Source of the DNA: Anaerolineae bacterium
Lineage (GTDB): Bacteria; Chloroflexota; Anaerolineae; Anaerolineales; Anaerolineaceae
Direction of reading: 5' to 3'
NCBI GenBank assembly: GCA_013178295.1
Contig: JABLWW010000009.1
Span: forward strand, 1-64,000
DNA: 64,000 nucleotides
The position numbers were made by a program, and so were the translations under genes. The first letter of the stretch is position 1, and every line of letters begins with the position of its first letter. This document shows, one piece after another, positions 40,796 through 48,814 of the stretch. The notes under the pieces were generated by a model that worked only from the letters and a program-made list of their open reading frames with translations, searched no databases and had not been told where the DNA came from.

Positions 40796-41023
40796 TTACG
40801 GTCTCCTCCGTACCGCCTGCCCGCGGCAGATGACCACCTGCTCACCGGTCTTGATGTTCTCGAACACTGTGCCGGCTGGAAAGGGACACGGGATTCTCTC
40901 GCGGCATGCGCGCGGCAGTTCAATGTCCGTCCAGCGGAAGTAACCGCCATAGAAGACGCCAGGATGGTCCCCCGAACGGGTCGGGTCAACAATAACTTTC
41001 CAGTCGTAACCGGTTGGACGCAT
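40796..41023 (-). CDS. Small hypothetical protein, first gene of operon
   Basis: 75 residues (MRPTGYDWKVIVDPTRSGDH ... ICRGQAVRRRP), two Cys, no family. ATG 41023 follows GAGGAG. It lies just downstream of the 41046-41074 promoter and so is the first coding region of the operon that runs to 33315. Confidence 0.55.
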   Translation of the reverse strand: MRPTGYDWKVIVDPTRSGDHPGVFYGGYFRWTDIELPRACRERIPCPFPAGTVFENIKTGEQVVICRGQAVRRRP

Positions 41024-41045
41024 GTTTCTCCTCAGTGCTGTGAGG

Positions 41046-41088
41046 AGTATAGCATAATAATTCCAAGTAGTCAATACTTGGAATTATT
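41046..41088 (-). promoter_or_regulatory. Promoter with 14-bp perfect operator dyad
   Basis: On the - strand TTGACT (41074-41069), 17-bp spacer and TATACT (41051-41046). The sequence AATAATTCCAAGTA (41056-41069) and TACTTGGAATTATT (41075-41088) forms a perfect inverted repeat with a 5-nt centre; it covers the -35 box and spacer, so a bound repressor would block transcription of the whole operon. Confidence 0.8.
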
Positions 41089-41124
41089 ATTGCAAAATAA
41101 AAAGTGGTATATAACCACTTCTAA

Positions 41125-41601
41125 TCATGTTACCAAAGGCCCTGTTTTTGCTTGATGTGGTAGCCCATTTTTATCAAACACCCGCCGCCCCTGTCCGCCA
41201 GCCCTACGATGGACTTCATGACAATAGGCTATATCTGCCTCATCATATAATATTCTTTCTCCACCCAAATCCACTTCACGCCCAACTTCCGCAATAATTC
41301 CTTTCTTATACCATCTAAAAATTGTGGACGGATTTAATCCATACTTCTCAACTGCTTTAGATAGACTAATGCCTTTCCCTTTTAAATGGGCGTGCTTCTG
41401 ATACTCCGGCAAATCCTCTTTGCGGAGACCTTTTTCCTGAATGGCTTCGCCTCGTACTTCTTCCTCGCTCACGATCACCTCACCCGTTACAGTGCCTGCG
41501 CGTATTTTACCCGTCTCGACCAGTTGGCGCAAGCGGGTTTCATCCAGCCCGTACTTGCGAGCGGCTTCGGAAAGCGGAAGGAAAGTGGGAAGAGTAAGCA
41601 T
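41125..41601 (-). CDS. Regulator with two MerR/excisionase-like helix-turn-helix domains
   Basis: 158 residues. Two similar domains: LPLSEAARKYGLDETRLRQL ... VIVSEEEV (residues about 7-45) and ISLSKAVEKYGLNPSTIFRW ... ILYDEADIAY (about 77-130), the pattern of HTH_17/MerR-type DNA-binding units. It sits between the tRNA and the main operon promoter, the usual place of an element's excisionase or master regulator. GTG 41607 is a possible start; ATG 41601 has AGGAG at the right distance. Confidence 0.7.
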   Translation of the reverse strand: MLTLPTFLPLSEAARKYGLDETRLRQLVETGKIRAGTVTGEVIVSEEEVRGEAIQEKGLRKEDLPEYQKHAHLKGKGISLSKAVEKYGLNPSTIFRWYKKGIIAEVGREVDLGGERILYDEADIAYCHEVHRRAGGQGRRVFDKNGLPHQAKTGPLVT

Positions 41602-41622
41602 AATCACTCCTATCTAAAAAGC

Positions 41623-41632
41623 CTGCATGCAG
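41623..41632. other. CTGCATGCAG palindrome at the tRNA 3' end
   Basis: A 10-bp self-complementary sequence directly after the tRNA. It could be the stem of the tRNA terminator (followed by GCTTTTTAG on the - strand) or part of an integration core site. No second copy was noticed at the far side. Confidence 0.4.
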
Positions 41633-41704
41633 TGGGCCCGGCAGGATTCGAACCTGCGACCAAGCGGTTATGAGCCGCGCGCTCTGCCACTGAGCTACGG
41701 GCCC
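41633..41704 (-). tRNA. tRNA with CAT anticodon (tRNA-Met or tRNA-Ile2)
   Basis: On the - strand the acceptor stem GGGCCCG pairs with CGGGCCC, followed by discriminator A; the D arm contains GCTC...GAGC and the T arm CAGGTTCGAATCCTG. The anticodon loop reads CTCATAA, anticodon CAT. CCA is not encoded. CAT belongs to elongator or initiator tRNA-Met and to lysidine-modified tRNA-Ile; this one starts with a paired G, so initiator is less likely. Its 3' end faces the mobile region. Confidence 0.9.
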
Positions 41705-41718
41705 CCTGAGCAATTTAA

Positions 41719-42393
41719 TTATAACATGAATTGGTCTGGCATTTGCGGTGCGGCGGGTGTTGTTTGCGCCAGCAGCGATGCGGCACCGTGGTAAAACAGC
41801 TGCAGGTAAAGCTCTGCCATCTGCTCGGGGGGGAAGGGGAGGTTGTTTTCCAGCCACCAGGTCAACATGCCGAGCAGCGAAGTGGAGAAGAAATTGATCA
41901 GGACGTCCAGCGGCATGGGCGGGGTCTGACCTGGGGGTGACGCGCTGCGCCGTGTAAAATATTCCAGCGACATCTGGTGGATCAGCTCGCGGATGTGGGC
42001 GGGGGCGCGGGGTGTGCCTTCGCCGCGCAGGATGGGGAGGTAGAGGCGGGCATTGAGGGCAGCATGTTTGAGCAAAATGGTGATTGCCAGATGGGGAAAG
42101 ATGCGCTGGTTTGGGGAGGAGGCGTGGTTTTGGGGCGCGGTTTGCACCGAGCGGTCAATCTGCTCCTTTAGGTCAAGCGCAATGCTTTCGATGCTCTCCA
42201 GCAGCAGCTCCTCTTTGTCTTTGTAGTGGAGATAGAATGTCGTCCGCCCAACGTCGGCGCGCTCGGTGATGTCTTCGATGGTGATGGTTTCGTAGCCCTT
42301 TTCCAGCATCAGCGCAAACAGCGCCTCGCGCAACATGCGGCGGGTGCGGGCTTTGCGGCGGTCAGTGTGCTGTGGGGCAGAAAGTGGACGCAT
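41719..42393 (-). CDS. TetR-family transcriptional regulator
   Basis: 224 residues. A TetR N-terminal domain (RRKARTRRMLREALFALMLE, KGYETITIEDITERADVGRT, TFYLHYKDKEELL) followed by a helical ligand domain of the TetR_C type. Divergent from an ABC exporter, it probably represses it by binding the dyad at 42452-42475. Pro-rich C-terminal tail. Confidence 0.85.
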   Translation of the reverse strand: MRPLSAPQHTDRRKARTRRMLREALFALMLEKGYETITIEDITERADVGRTTFYLHYKDKEELLLESIESIALDLKEQIDRSVQTAPQNHASSPNQRIFPHLAITILLKHAALNARLYLPILRGEGTPRAPAHIRELIHQMSLEYFTRRSASPPGQTPPMPLDVLINFFSTSLLGMLTWWLENNLPFPPEQMAELYLQLFYHGAASLLAQTTPAAPQMPDQFML

Positions 42394-42426
42394 GTCTGCT
42401 ATTGGACGGCGGGGTGAAACTGCGGG

Positions 42427-42476
42427 TTGACACGGGCATGACGTTTAGTATAATAGTGAACATATTGTTTATTATT
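42427..42476 (+). promoter_or_regulatory. ABC exporter promoter with operator-like dyad
   Basis: TTGACA (42427-42432) and TATAAT (42449-42454), 16-bp spacer. Directly downstream the near-palindrome AATAGTGAACATATTGTTTATT (split around 42462) would suit the divergent TetR protein. Confidence 0.65.
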
Positions 42477-42528
42477 ATACATTTGGTATATTATTCTGTC
42501 AATCATAAAATACCGGTTGAGGCGAGAT

Positions 42529-43281
42529 ATGGCTATTGGCTGCTGTACACTGGCTGAGGATCAGCAGGTACTGCCGGGTGGTGAGCGTCAGCCGCTGCTT
42601 GAACTGCATGAGGTGGTCAAGACCTACCCTACGGCGCAGGGAGATTTTATGGCGCTTAAAGGGATCAGCGCCGATTTTTACGCTGGGGAGTTTGTTGGCA
42701 TTTTGGGCAAATCGGGGGCGGGAAAAACAACGCTGATCAACATGATCACCGGTGTTGACCGCATCACCAGCGGTGAGGTGCTGGCGATGGGGGTTTCGAT
42801 GCATGCGCTGGGAGAAGATCAGGCAGCACGCTGGCGCGGGAAAAACATGGGGATTGTGTTTCAGACGTTTCGGCTGATGCCGACGTTGAGTCTGGTCAAC
42901 AATGTGCGGCTGCCGGTTGATTTTTGCGGTGCATATCAGCCGCGCGCCAGTTTTGCGCGCGCTCTGGCGCTGCTGGAGAGCATGGAGATGAGCGAACATG
43001 CGCTCAAGCTCCCCTCGCAGATTTCGGGCGGTCAGCAGCAACGCGTGGCGATTGCGCGCGCCCTGGCGAACGACCCGCCCATCATTGTTGCCGATGAGCC
43101 GACCGGCAGGCTTGATTCGGCGACATCGGCGATCATCATGCGTATTTTTGAGCGTCTGGCGCGGGAGGGGAAGCTGGTGCTGATGGCGACGCATGACTTC
43201 AGCATTGCGCAGTATTTCAGTCGCCGTCTGGAGATTGCCGATGGTGTGTTGGTAGCGGACAGCGGGAGGGTTGGGGGATGA
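42529..43281 (+). CDS. ABC transporter ATPase, MacB/LolD type
   Basis: 250 residues. Walker A GILGKSGAGKTTLINMITG, Q-loop FQTFRLMP, signature QISGGQQQRVAIARALAND, Walker B IIVADEPTGRLD, H-loop MATHDF. The MacB/LolD/FtsE subgroup serves FtsX-type permeases that export or use mechanical force. ATG 42529 chosen; a TTG at 42517 has no better site. Overlaps the permease start by 4 nt (ATGA). Confidence 0.9.
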   Translation: MAIGCCTLAEDQQVLPGGERQPLLELHEVVKTYPTAQGDFMALKGISADFYAGEFVGILGKSGAGKTTLINMITGVDRITSGEVLAMGVSMHALGEDQAARWRGKNMGIVFQTFRLMPTLSLVNNVRLPVDFCGAYQPRASFARALALLESMEMSEHALKLPSQISGGQQQRVAIARALANDPPIIVADEPTGRLDSATSAIIMRIFERLAREGKLVLMATHDFSIAQYFSRRLEIADGVLVADSGRVGG

Positions 43282-45707
43282 TCAACTGGCAGGCGTTTGC
43301 CTGGCTGCGTCCAAGGTGGGCAAAGGCGCTTGCCGATGTGGTTGGTAACCGCGTGCGTCTGCTGCTGGTGGTTGCCTCGATTGCGGTGGGGCTGTTTGCG
43401 GTGGGAATGATTGCGACAATGCATTATATGCTCTCTGAGGATATGACTGCCAGTTATGAACAGGTCAATCCGGCGAATATCTACCTTTACACCACGCCTT
43501 TTGAGACGAAATTTGTGGATAGCGTGCGGCGTATGCCTGAGGTGAAAGACGCACAGGCGGAGCGGACTTTCTCGGTGCGACTCAGGTCGGGGAAGGATGA
43601 GTGGACGCGTATCAACGTCAAGGCGGTGGCGGATATGGAAAGCATGTCCATTAACCGTGTGCGTGTGCTGGAGGGCAAATGGCCGCCGGGGGATAAGGAA
43701 ATTGTTTTTGACCGCCACAAGCTGGAGAGCGCGCATATTGCTGTAGGGGATATGGTTGAAGTTAGGCTGGCTGATGACACACTGCGGGAGATGAAATGTG
43801 TTGGGGTGGTGCAAGATCAGACAATCGGCGCAGTGGGGGCGGGCGGCTATTTTCTTGCCGACTTGCAGGCGTATGTCAGTGATGACACGCTGCAATGGCT
43901 GGGGCAGACGCCGGGTTGGAATGTGCTTTTGGTGACTGCGGCAGAGAATGCGTACGACGAGGCGTATCTGCATGTGCTTGCAGAGAAAATCGTTGACCGG
44001 GTGGAGCGCAATGATCATCTTGTGATGAACCGCGTGGTTCGGCGGCGAGACGATCATCCCAATATGGTGTATGTTGAGGCGATGAGCGGCACGCTGTTTG
44101 CGCTGGGCTTTTTGGTCGTGTTTCTGAGCGCTTTTCTGATTACCAACACGTTGATGGCTCTGCTCAACCAGCAGGTGGAGCAGATTGGCGTGATGAAGAC
44201 GGTGGGGGCAAAGCGTCGGCAGGTGATCAGTGTGTATATGGTTCTGATATTGACTTTTAGTCTGTTGGGATTGATGATTTCGCTGGCGTTTTCCGGGAGG
44301 GCAGCCTACCGCCTGCTAGAGTTTCTTTCAAAGGATCTTAATATTATTCCGCAGGGTTATCGTCGGGAACCTGGGGCGATATTGTTGCAGGTTTTGATTG
44401 CGTTGGTTGTTCCGCAGCTTGCGGGGGCGTTTCCTGTGCTGCGGGCTGCTATGCTCTCGGTACAGGAAGCTTTCAACGGGGCGTGGCTGTTGAAGTCCAG
44501 TGATGAGGTGAAATGGCTGGATTTCTTTATCACCCGGCTGCACCTTCCGCGCCCATTATTGATCTCATTGCGCAACACCTTTCGGCGTAAGGGGCGTCTG
44601 GCGCTGACCCTGATCACGCTGGCAATGGGTGGGGCAATGTTTATTGCCACTTTTAACGTGCGCAGTTCGATGCAGACGCTGATTCACACACTGAGCAGGT
44701 ATTTTATTGCTGACGTCAACCTGACGATGGAACGACCGTATCGTCTGGAGGACATCTCGCGTGTGTTGACGACTATTCCAGAGGTTGGGCAGTTTGAAGC
44801 CTGGGCGGGTGCCAGGGCTGAAATTTTGGATGAAAACGGCGAGCCAGGCGAGACGGTCAATCTGATGGCTCCGCCAGCGGAGAGCGCTCTGATTGAGCCG
44901 GTGATGCTCAAGGGGCGCTGGCTGCTGCCAGGAGACCAGAACGCAATTGTGTTGAGCGAGCTTTTTCTGAGCAATTTTCCCGATATCGAAGTGGGTGACA
45001 CGATTCGCCTGCGGGTCAATGGGAAAGACACTACATGGGTTGTCGTGGGTTTTTTTCAGTTTGCGGGAAAGGCAGCCCGCTATGTCGCTTATGCGGATTA
45101 TACATATCTCTCGCAGTTGACCCATCAGGTGGGAAAATCGTATAGTTATCGTATCATTGCGGCGCGCCCGCTGAAAACTATTGAGGAACAAAAGCAACTT
45201 GGGCAGATTCTGGAGACCGTTCTGAATCGCTATGGTTACCAGGTTAACGATATTAGCCCGGGATTGTGGCTGCTACAATCTGCAACAACGGGGTTGGATA
45301 TGCTGGTGATCTTTCTTTTGATCATGGCAGCGCTTGCGGCGCTGGTTGGCAGCATCGGGTTGACTGGCACGTTGAGCATGAATGTTTTGGAAAGAACGCG
45401 CGAGATTGCCGTGATGCGCGCTATTGGAGCATCGGATCGCATTGTGATGCAGCTGGTGATTGTTGAAGGAGTGCTGATTGGCATGATTGGCTGGTTTTTG
45501 GGCTGTCTGGTGGCTTTCCCGATCAGTCAAGGGTTGTGGGTGGTGATCAGCACAGCGTTGTTTGGGGTGTCAGCGGAGTTTACAGTGGATGCCACTGGCT
45601 TTGTGCTGTGGATCTTTGTGGTTCTGATACTATCGCTGCTGGCAAGTATACTTCCGGCGCGCAATGCTGCCAGGATGACCATCCGTGAGGCGCTGGCGTA
45701 TGAGTAA
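43278..45707 (+). CDS. ABC transporter permease, FtsX/MacB type (fused pair)
   Basis: 809 residues with two FtsX modules. Each has an N-terminal helix, a large periplasmic-side domain and three helices (for the first, helices at about 27-50, 275-300, 325-350 and 370-395; the second half repeats this order from about 435 to 800). Long MacB-like permeases of this form export peptides, lipids or antibiotics, or transmit force. It forms an operon with the ATPase; the TetR protein likely senses its substrate. Confidence 0.85.
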   Translation: MINWQAFAWLRPRWAKALADVVGNRVRLLLVVASIAVGLFAVGMIATMHYMLSEDMTASYEQVNPANIYLYTTPFETKFVDSVRRMPEVKDAQAERTFSVRLRSGKDEWTRINVKAVADMESMSINRVRVLEGKWPPGDKEIVFDRHKLESAHIAVGDMVEVRLADDTLREMKCVGVVQDQTIGAVGAGGYFLADLQAYVSDDTLQWLGQTPGWNVLLVTAAENAYDEAYLHVLAEKIVDRVERNDHLVMNRVVRRRDDHPNMVYVEAMSGTLFALGFLVVFLSAFLITNTLMALLNQQVEQIGVMKTVGAKRRQVISVYMVLILTFSLLGLMISLAFSGRAAYRLLEFLSKDLNIIPQGYRREPGAILLQVLIALVVPQLAGAFPVLRAAMLSVQEAFNGAWLLKSSDEVKWLDFFITRLHLPRPLLISLRNTFRRKGRLALTLITLAMGGAMFIATFNVRSSMQTLIHTLSRYFIADVNLTMERPYRLEDISRVLTTIPEVGQFEAWAGARAEILDENGEPGETVNLMAPPAESALIEPVMLKGRWLLPGDQNAIVLSELFLSNFPDIEVGDTIRLRVNGKDTTWVVVGFFQFAGKAARYVAYADYTYLSQLTHQVGKSYSYRIIAARPLKTIEEQKQLGQILETVLNRYGYQVNDISPGLWLLQSATTGLDMLVIFLLIMAALAALVGSIGLTGTLSMNVLERTREIAVMRAIGASDRIVMQLVIVEGVLIGMIGWFLGCLVAFPISQGLWVVISTALFGVSAEFTVDATGFVLWIFVVLILSLLASILPARNAARMTIREALAYE

Positions 45708-45759
45708 GGGCTATTTTGGGTGTATCATCAAAAGAACGCAAAAATGAGGAGGTTGTCTT

Positions 45760-46689
45760 GTGGTGTGGTTGATACTTGTTGCTGTGGTGCTTGTTCTTTT
45801 GATTGCTGTGAGCTATTATTTTGCGCGCAAGATCATTTATCCGCGCGTTCATCCGCTGGAGGAGACCTATCGCTCAGAGGTGGAAGCGGGCTTCCTCGAT
45901 GAGGAAACGTTTAAGAGCTGGATGGGAGAGGAGGTCAGCATCACTTCGGTGTATGGTTACACACTGAAGGGGTTGTACTTTCCGTATGGTGGTTCGCAAA
46001 AAACAGTGATCATTTCACATGGGATTACGTGGAGCCGCTATGGTTCAGTGAAGTATGCTTCGGTGTTTCGCAGACATGGCTTTAATGTGCTGATTTATGA
46101 TCTGCGCCATCACGGTGAAAGCGGCGGCAACAATACCACGTTTGGTTACACCGAGAAATATGACTTGCGCTCCTGGGTGGATTGGGCGCTGGACAGGCTG
46201 GGGCCCTTGGGGCGGGTGGGTACAATGGGCGAATCGTTGGGGGCGGCAGTCAGTTTGCAACATGCCGCGATTGATGCGCGGGTTGCGTTCACCATTGCTG
46301 ACTGCGCGTTTTCAGACCTGACGGAATTGCTCAAATACAGGCTGCGTTGCGATTACCACCTGCCAGCTTTCCCGCTGCTCCATTTGGCAAATGTGTGGTG
46401 CGGTCTGTTGAGCTGGATGACGTTTGAGCAGGTTTCTCCGCTGCGGGATATGCCGCATGTCAAAACGCCGGTGATGTTTATCCATGGTGAGAATGACGAC
46501 TATATACCGCCGCAGATGAGCCGGGCGATGTACGCGGCAAAAACTTCGGGCTTGCGCTGGTTGTATATCGTTCCTGAAGCCAAACATGCAAGAGCATGGG
46601 CGGCTGATCCGGTGGCTTATGAGCAAGAAGTTGGCAAATTTTTGCTGGCGGTTGGTCTGGGGCAGTCAACGCAGGTTGAAGCAGTCTGA
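45760..46689 (+). CDS. Alpha/beta hydrolase, membrane-anchored
   Basis: 309 residues. N-terminal anchor (VWLILVAVVLVLLIAVSYYF), then an alpha/beta hydrolase with nucleophile elbow GTMGESLGAAVS (Ser), catalytic Asp in FIHGENDDYIPPQ and His in PEAKHARAWA. Serine-aminopeptidase-like or esterase; substrate unknown. GTG 45760 with AGGAGG upstream. Follows the exporter operon and may be part of it. Confidence 0.8.
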   Translation: MVWLILVAVVLVLLIAVSYYFARKIIYPRVHPLEETYRSEVEAGFLDEETFKSWMGEEVSITSVYGYTLKGLYFPYGGSQKTVIISHGITWSRYGSVKYASVFRRHGFNVLIYDLRHHGESGGNNTTFGYTEKYDLRSWVDWALDRLGPLGRVGTMGESLGAAVSLQHAAIDARVAFTIADCAFSDLTELLKYRLRCDYHLPAFPLLHLANVWCGLLSWMTFEQVSPLRDMPHVKTPVMFIHGENDDYIPPQMSRAMYAAKTSGLRWLYIVPEAKHARAWAADPVAYEQEVGKFLLAVGLGQSTQVEAV

Positions 46690-46741
46690 ACCTCAGCGAG
46701 TCGTTTTGCGCCTTGCCGGGCGATGCCGGTAGAAGATGTGT

Positions 46742-48784
46742 CTAGGGTTTTAAGATGGCTTGCTCAGCAGCAAGCAGAACGGCGTCCTGGTCAGACAGCA
46801 CATTCTCATACGTAATGGGAATGCGCTGTGTGGGCTGAACGCCAACGCCTTCGATGAAGATGCTGCCGTCAGGTAGGGTGTAACGGCCGGTGGGCACTGT
46901 GATAGACATGCCGGCGGGCAATTCAAATTTTCCCCGTGCCACTTCAGCTTCAACGCCGCCAGTGGGGTACATGCCCATGATAATCATCCCAGGCACCTGA
47001 GAGAATCCGTAGGCTTCCAGTTCACAGGCGCTAAAGCAGGCCGGTCCAACCAGCAATACGCTTTTCTTGAAGCGATACTGATTGCTGTTAGGTCGAATTT
47101 TCTCGCGGGGACCTTCAGGCTCAAATTTGCCTGTCTTTTCGCTGTAATATTCGAGTTGCCCCATGATGATGTCTTTGTCGTACAGAAAACCCGCCAGTCC
47201 GAGGTTAGCGCCGCCGGAGTTCTGGCGCACATCAATGATAATACCCGGTGCCTCATCCTCGCTAAAGGTCTTCAGCGCGCGCTCGAACAACCGGATTACC
47301 AGGTTGAGGTCGTCGTAGTTGGAGTTGAGGCGAATATATCCGACACCCGACGGCAGGTACTCAAACGTTACTGGAAGCAAAGGGGTGTCGTCGCTGAAGA
47401 TGTCGGCAGCGAAAAGGCTATCCAGTTCTTGAACGGATTTCAGGGTTACGGTTGTGGGTTTTGTTTGACCCGGGTTGGTGAAAGTTACTTCTGCCTGTGC
47501 GCCGTTTGGGGCGCGTGTGAGAAACAGCACCTGGTCGTAGCGGTAAGCCCAGTCGGTGGAATAGGGACCGAACAGGGGCTTAACGCTGGCGATGGCTTCC
47601 TGGATAGGTTGCCCGTTAAAGCTGGTAACTTCGGCGCCCACACGGATACCTGCCAGGTCGGCGGGTCCCTGCGGCTGGATATACACAACAACGACTTGCC
47701 CATTGTCCAGTTCGCGCAGGCTCATCCCATACCCATTGCCAGCTTCCTCAAAGAAGACACGGCGTCCAACATCGCCGCCGTTTAGACCCACATGTCCGTC
47801 TTTGAAAGCGTCGGTGAACTCACGCAATGCGAGGAACAGCAGCCGCCGGTCGTTGCGTTTTTCCGCTTCGAGCACTTTGGGCGCTACTTGGGAATAGAGC
47901 GCATCCCAGTCAGGCTGTTTTTCGCGGATGCCGTTGAAAGCGTATTCTTTGCGCACAATAGAGAACATCCTTTCGAAAGCGAGGCTGTAACTGAGGTTTG
48001 AAAAGTCTTTGACGGCAACATCAGCTGGTTCGTATAGTTTCAGACTGACCTGCTCATCGCGGATAATGTTGAAAGGCGTTTGATCCAGGTCAACCACCGA
48101 GTAACCGGCGGGTAATGGTGCGACAGGGTCATCGCTGGTGAAAAGCAGTCCATCCTTGCCAAAGGATGCGGGAAACTCCTGCTGGTCATCGGCAGCCCAA
48201 ACGATCAGTTTTCCGCCTGTGATCTCATCCTTATTCTCGCGGTCTGTGATGACAGATGCCAGATAAGATGGCCAGCCGATACTTCGGTCATCGCCCGCGG
48301 AGAAGGGGTCTCCGTAGAGGTTGGGGGAATAGCCTACGGCAAAGATTTGCACTCCGCTTTCGCTTTGACTGTCGTTATCAACGTCATTCATGATGCCCGC
48401 CGGACGGGCTGGCAGCTGCAGACGGAATGTGCCGCGATTGTTCTTGCGGTCAACTTCCATATAGCCGAGCACCTGAGAGATAACAGGCAGCTCCCATTCC
48501 ATATCCCGCTTGACAAAACCGGTCAGGTCGAGGAGGGCTACGGCGTGTTCCAGATAGTAAGTCTCAAGGACGAAATCGTTGCTGTATTCAAAATCCCCAA
48601 CAATCAGCACCGTGCCCTGGTCGGCGTCGCAGCTGGCGGGCACAAGGGTCGGGTCTATTTGTTTGGAGGTTGATGGTAGGCTTTGATTGGCCGGGGTAAG
48701 AGACTCCGGAAAAAGCGCACAAGCTATACTCACAAGCATCAACACCAACAGTACACATATTATGATAAGAGATTTTGCTTTCAT
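46742..48784 (-). CDS. S41-family C-terminal-processing-type protease, lipoprotein
   Basis: 680 residues. Signal peptide with lipobox LVSIAC near residue 22; an N-terminal domain of unknown fold (30-270), a PDZ-like segment (YIQPQGPADLAGIRVGAEVT), then the S41 (tail-specific protease) domain with PACFSACELEAYGF holding the nucleophile Ser and DVRQNSGGANLGLAGF. These enzymes cleave exported or damaged proteins. Attached to the outside of the membrane by the lipid anchor. No operon partner: ends near the exporter's hydrolase and has its own upstream region at 48785-48814. Confidence 0.85.
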   Translation of the reverse strand: MKAKSLIIICVLLVLMLVSIACALFPESLTPANQSLPSTSKQIDPTLVPASCDADQGTVLIVGDFEYSNDFVLETYYLEHAVALLDLTGFVKRDMEWELPVISQVLGYMEVDRKNNRGTFRLQLPARPAGIMNDVDNDSQSESGVQIFAVGYSPNLYGDPFSAGDDRSIGWPSYLASVITDRENKDEITGGKLIVWAADDQQEFPASFGKDGLLFTSDDPVAPLPAGYSVVDLDQTPFNIIRDEQVSLKLYEPADVAVKDFSNLSYSLAFERMFSIVRKEYAFNGIREKQPDWDALYSQVAPKVLEAEKRNDRRLLFLALREFTDAFKDGHVGLNGGDVGRRVFFEEAGNGYGMSLRELDNGQVVVVYIQPQGPADLAGIRVGAEVTSFNGQPIQEAIASVKPLFGPYSTDWAYRYDQVLFLTRAPNGAQAEVTFTNPGQTKPTTVTLKSVQELDSLFAADIFSDDTPLLPVTFEYLPSGVGYIRLNSNYDDLNLVIRLFERALKTFSEDEAPGIIIDVRQNSGGANLGLAGFLYDKDIIMGQLEYYSEKTGKFEPEGPREKIRPNSNQYRFKKSVLLVGPACFSACELEAYGFSQVPGMIIMGMYPTGGVEAEVARGKFELPAGMSITVPTGRYTLPDGSIFIEGVGVQPTQRIPITYENVLSDQDAVLLAAEQAILKP

Positions 48785-48814
48785 CCGTTGTCTCCGTTTT
48801 TGGGTATTGTCTTT

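Noticed and set aside
1-41600. Prophage
   Set aside because: No capsid, portal, terminase or tail genes; the set (VirB4, coupling protein, Tad ATPase, ParA, SSB, primase) is that of a conjugative or plasmid-like element.
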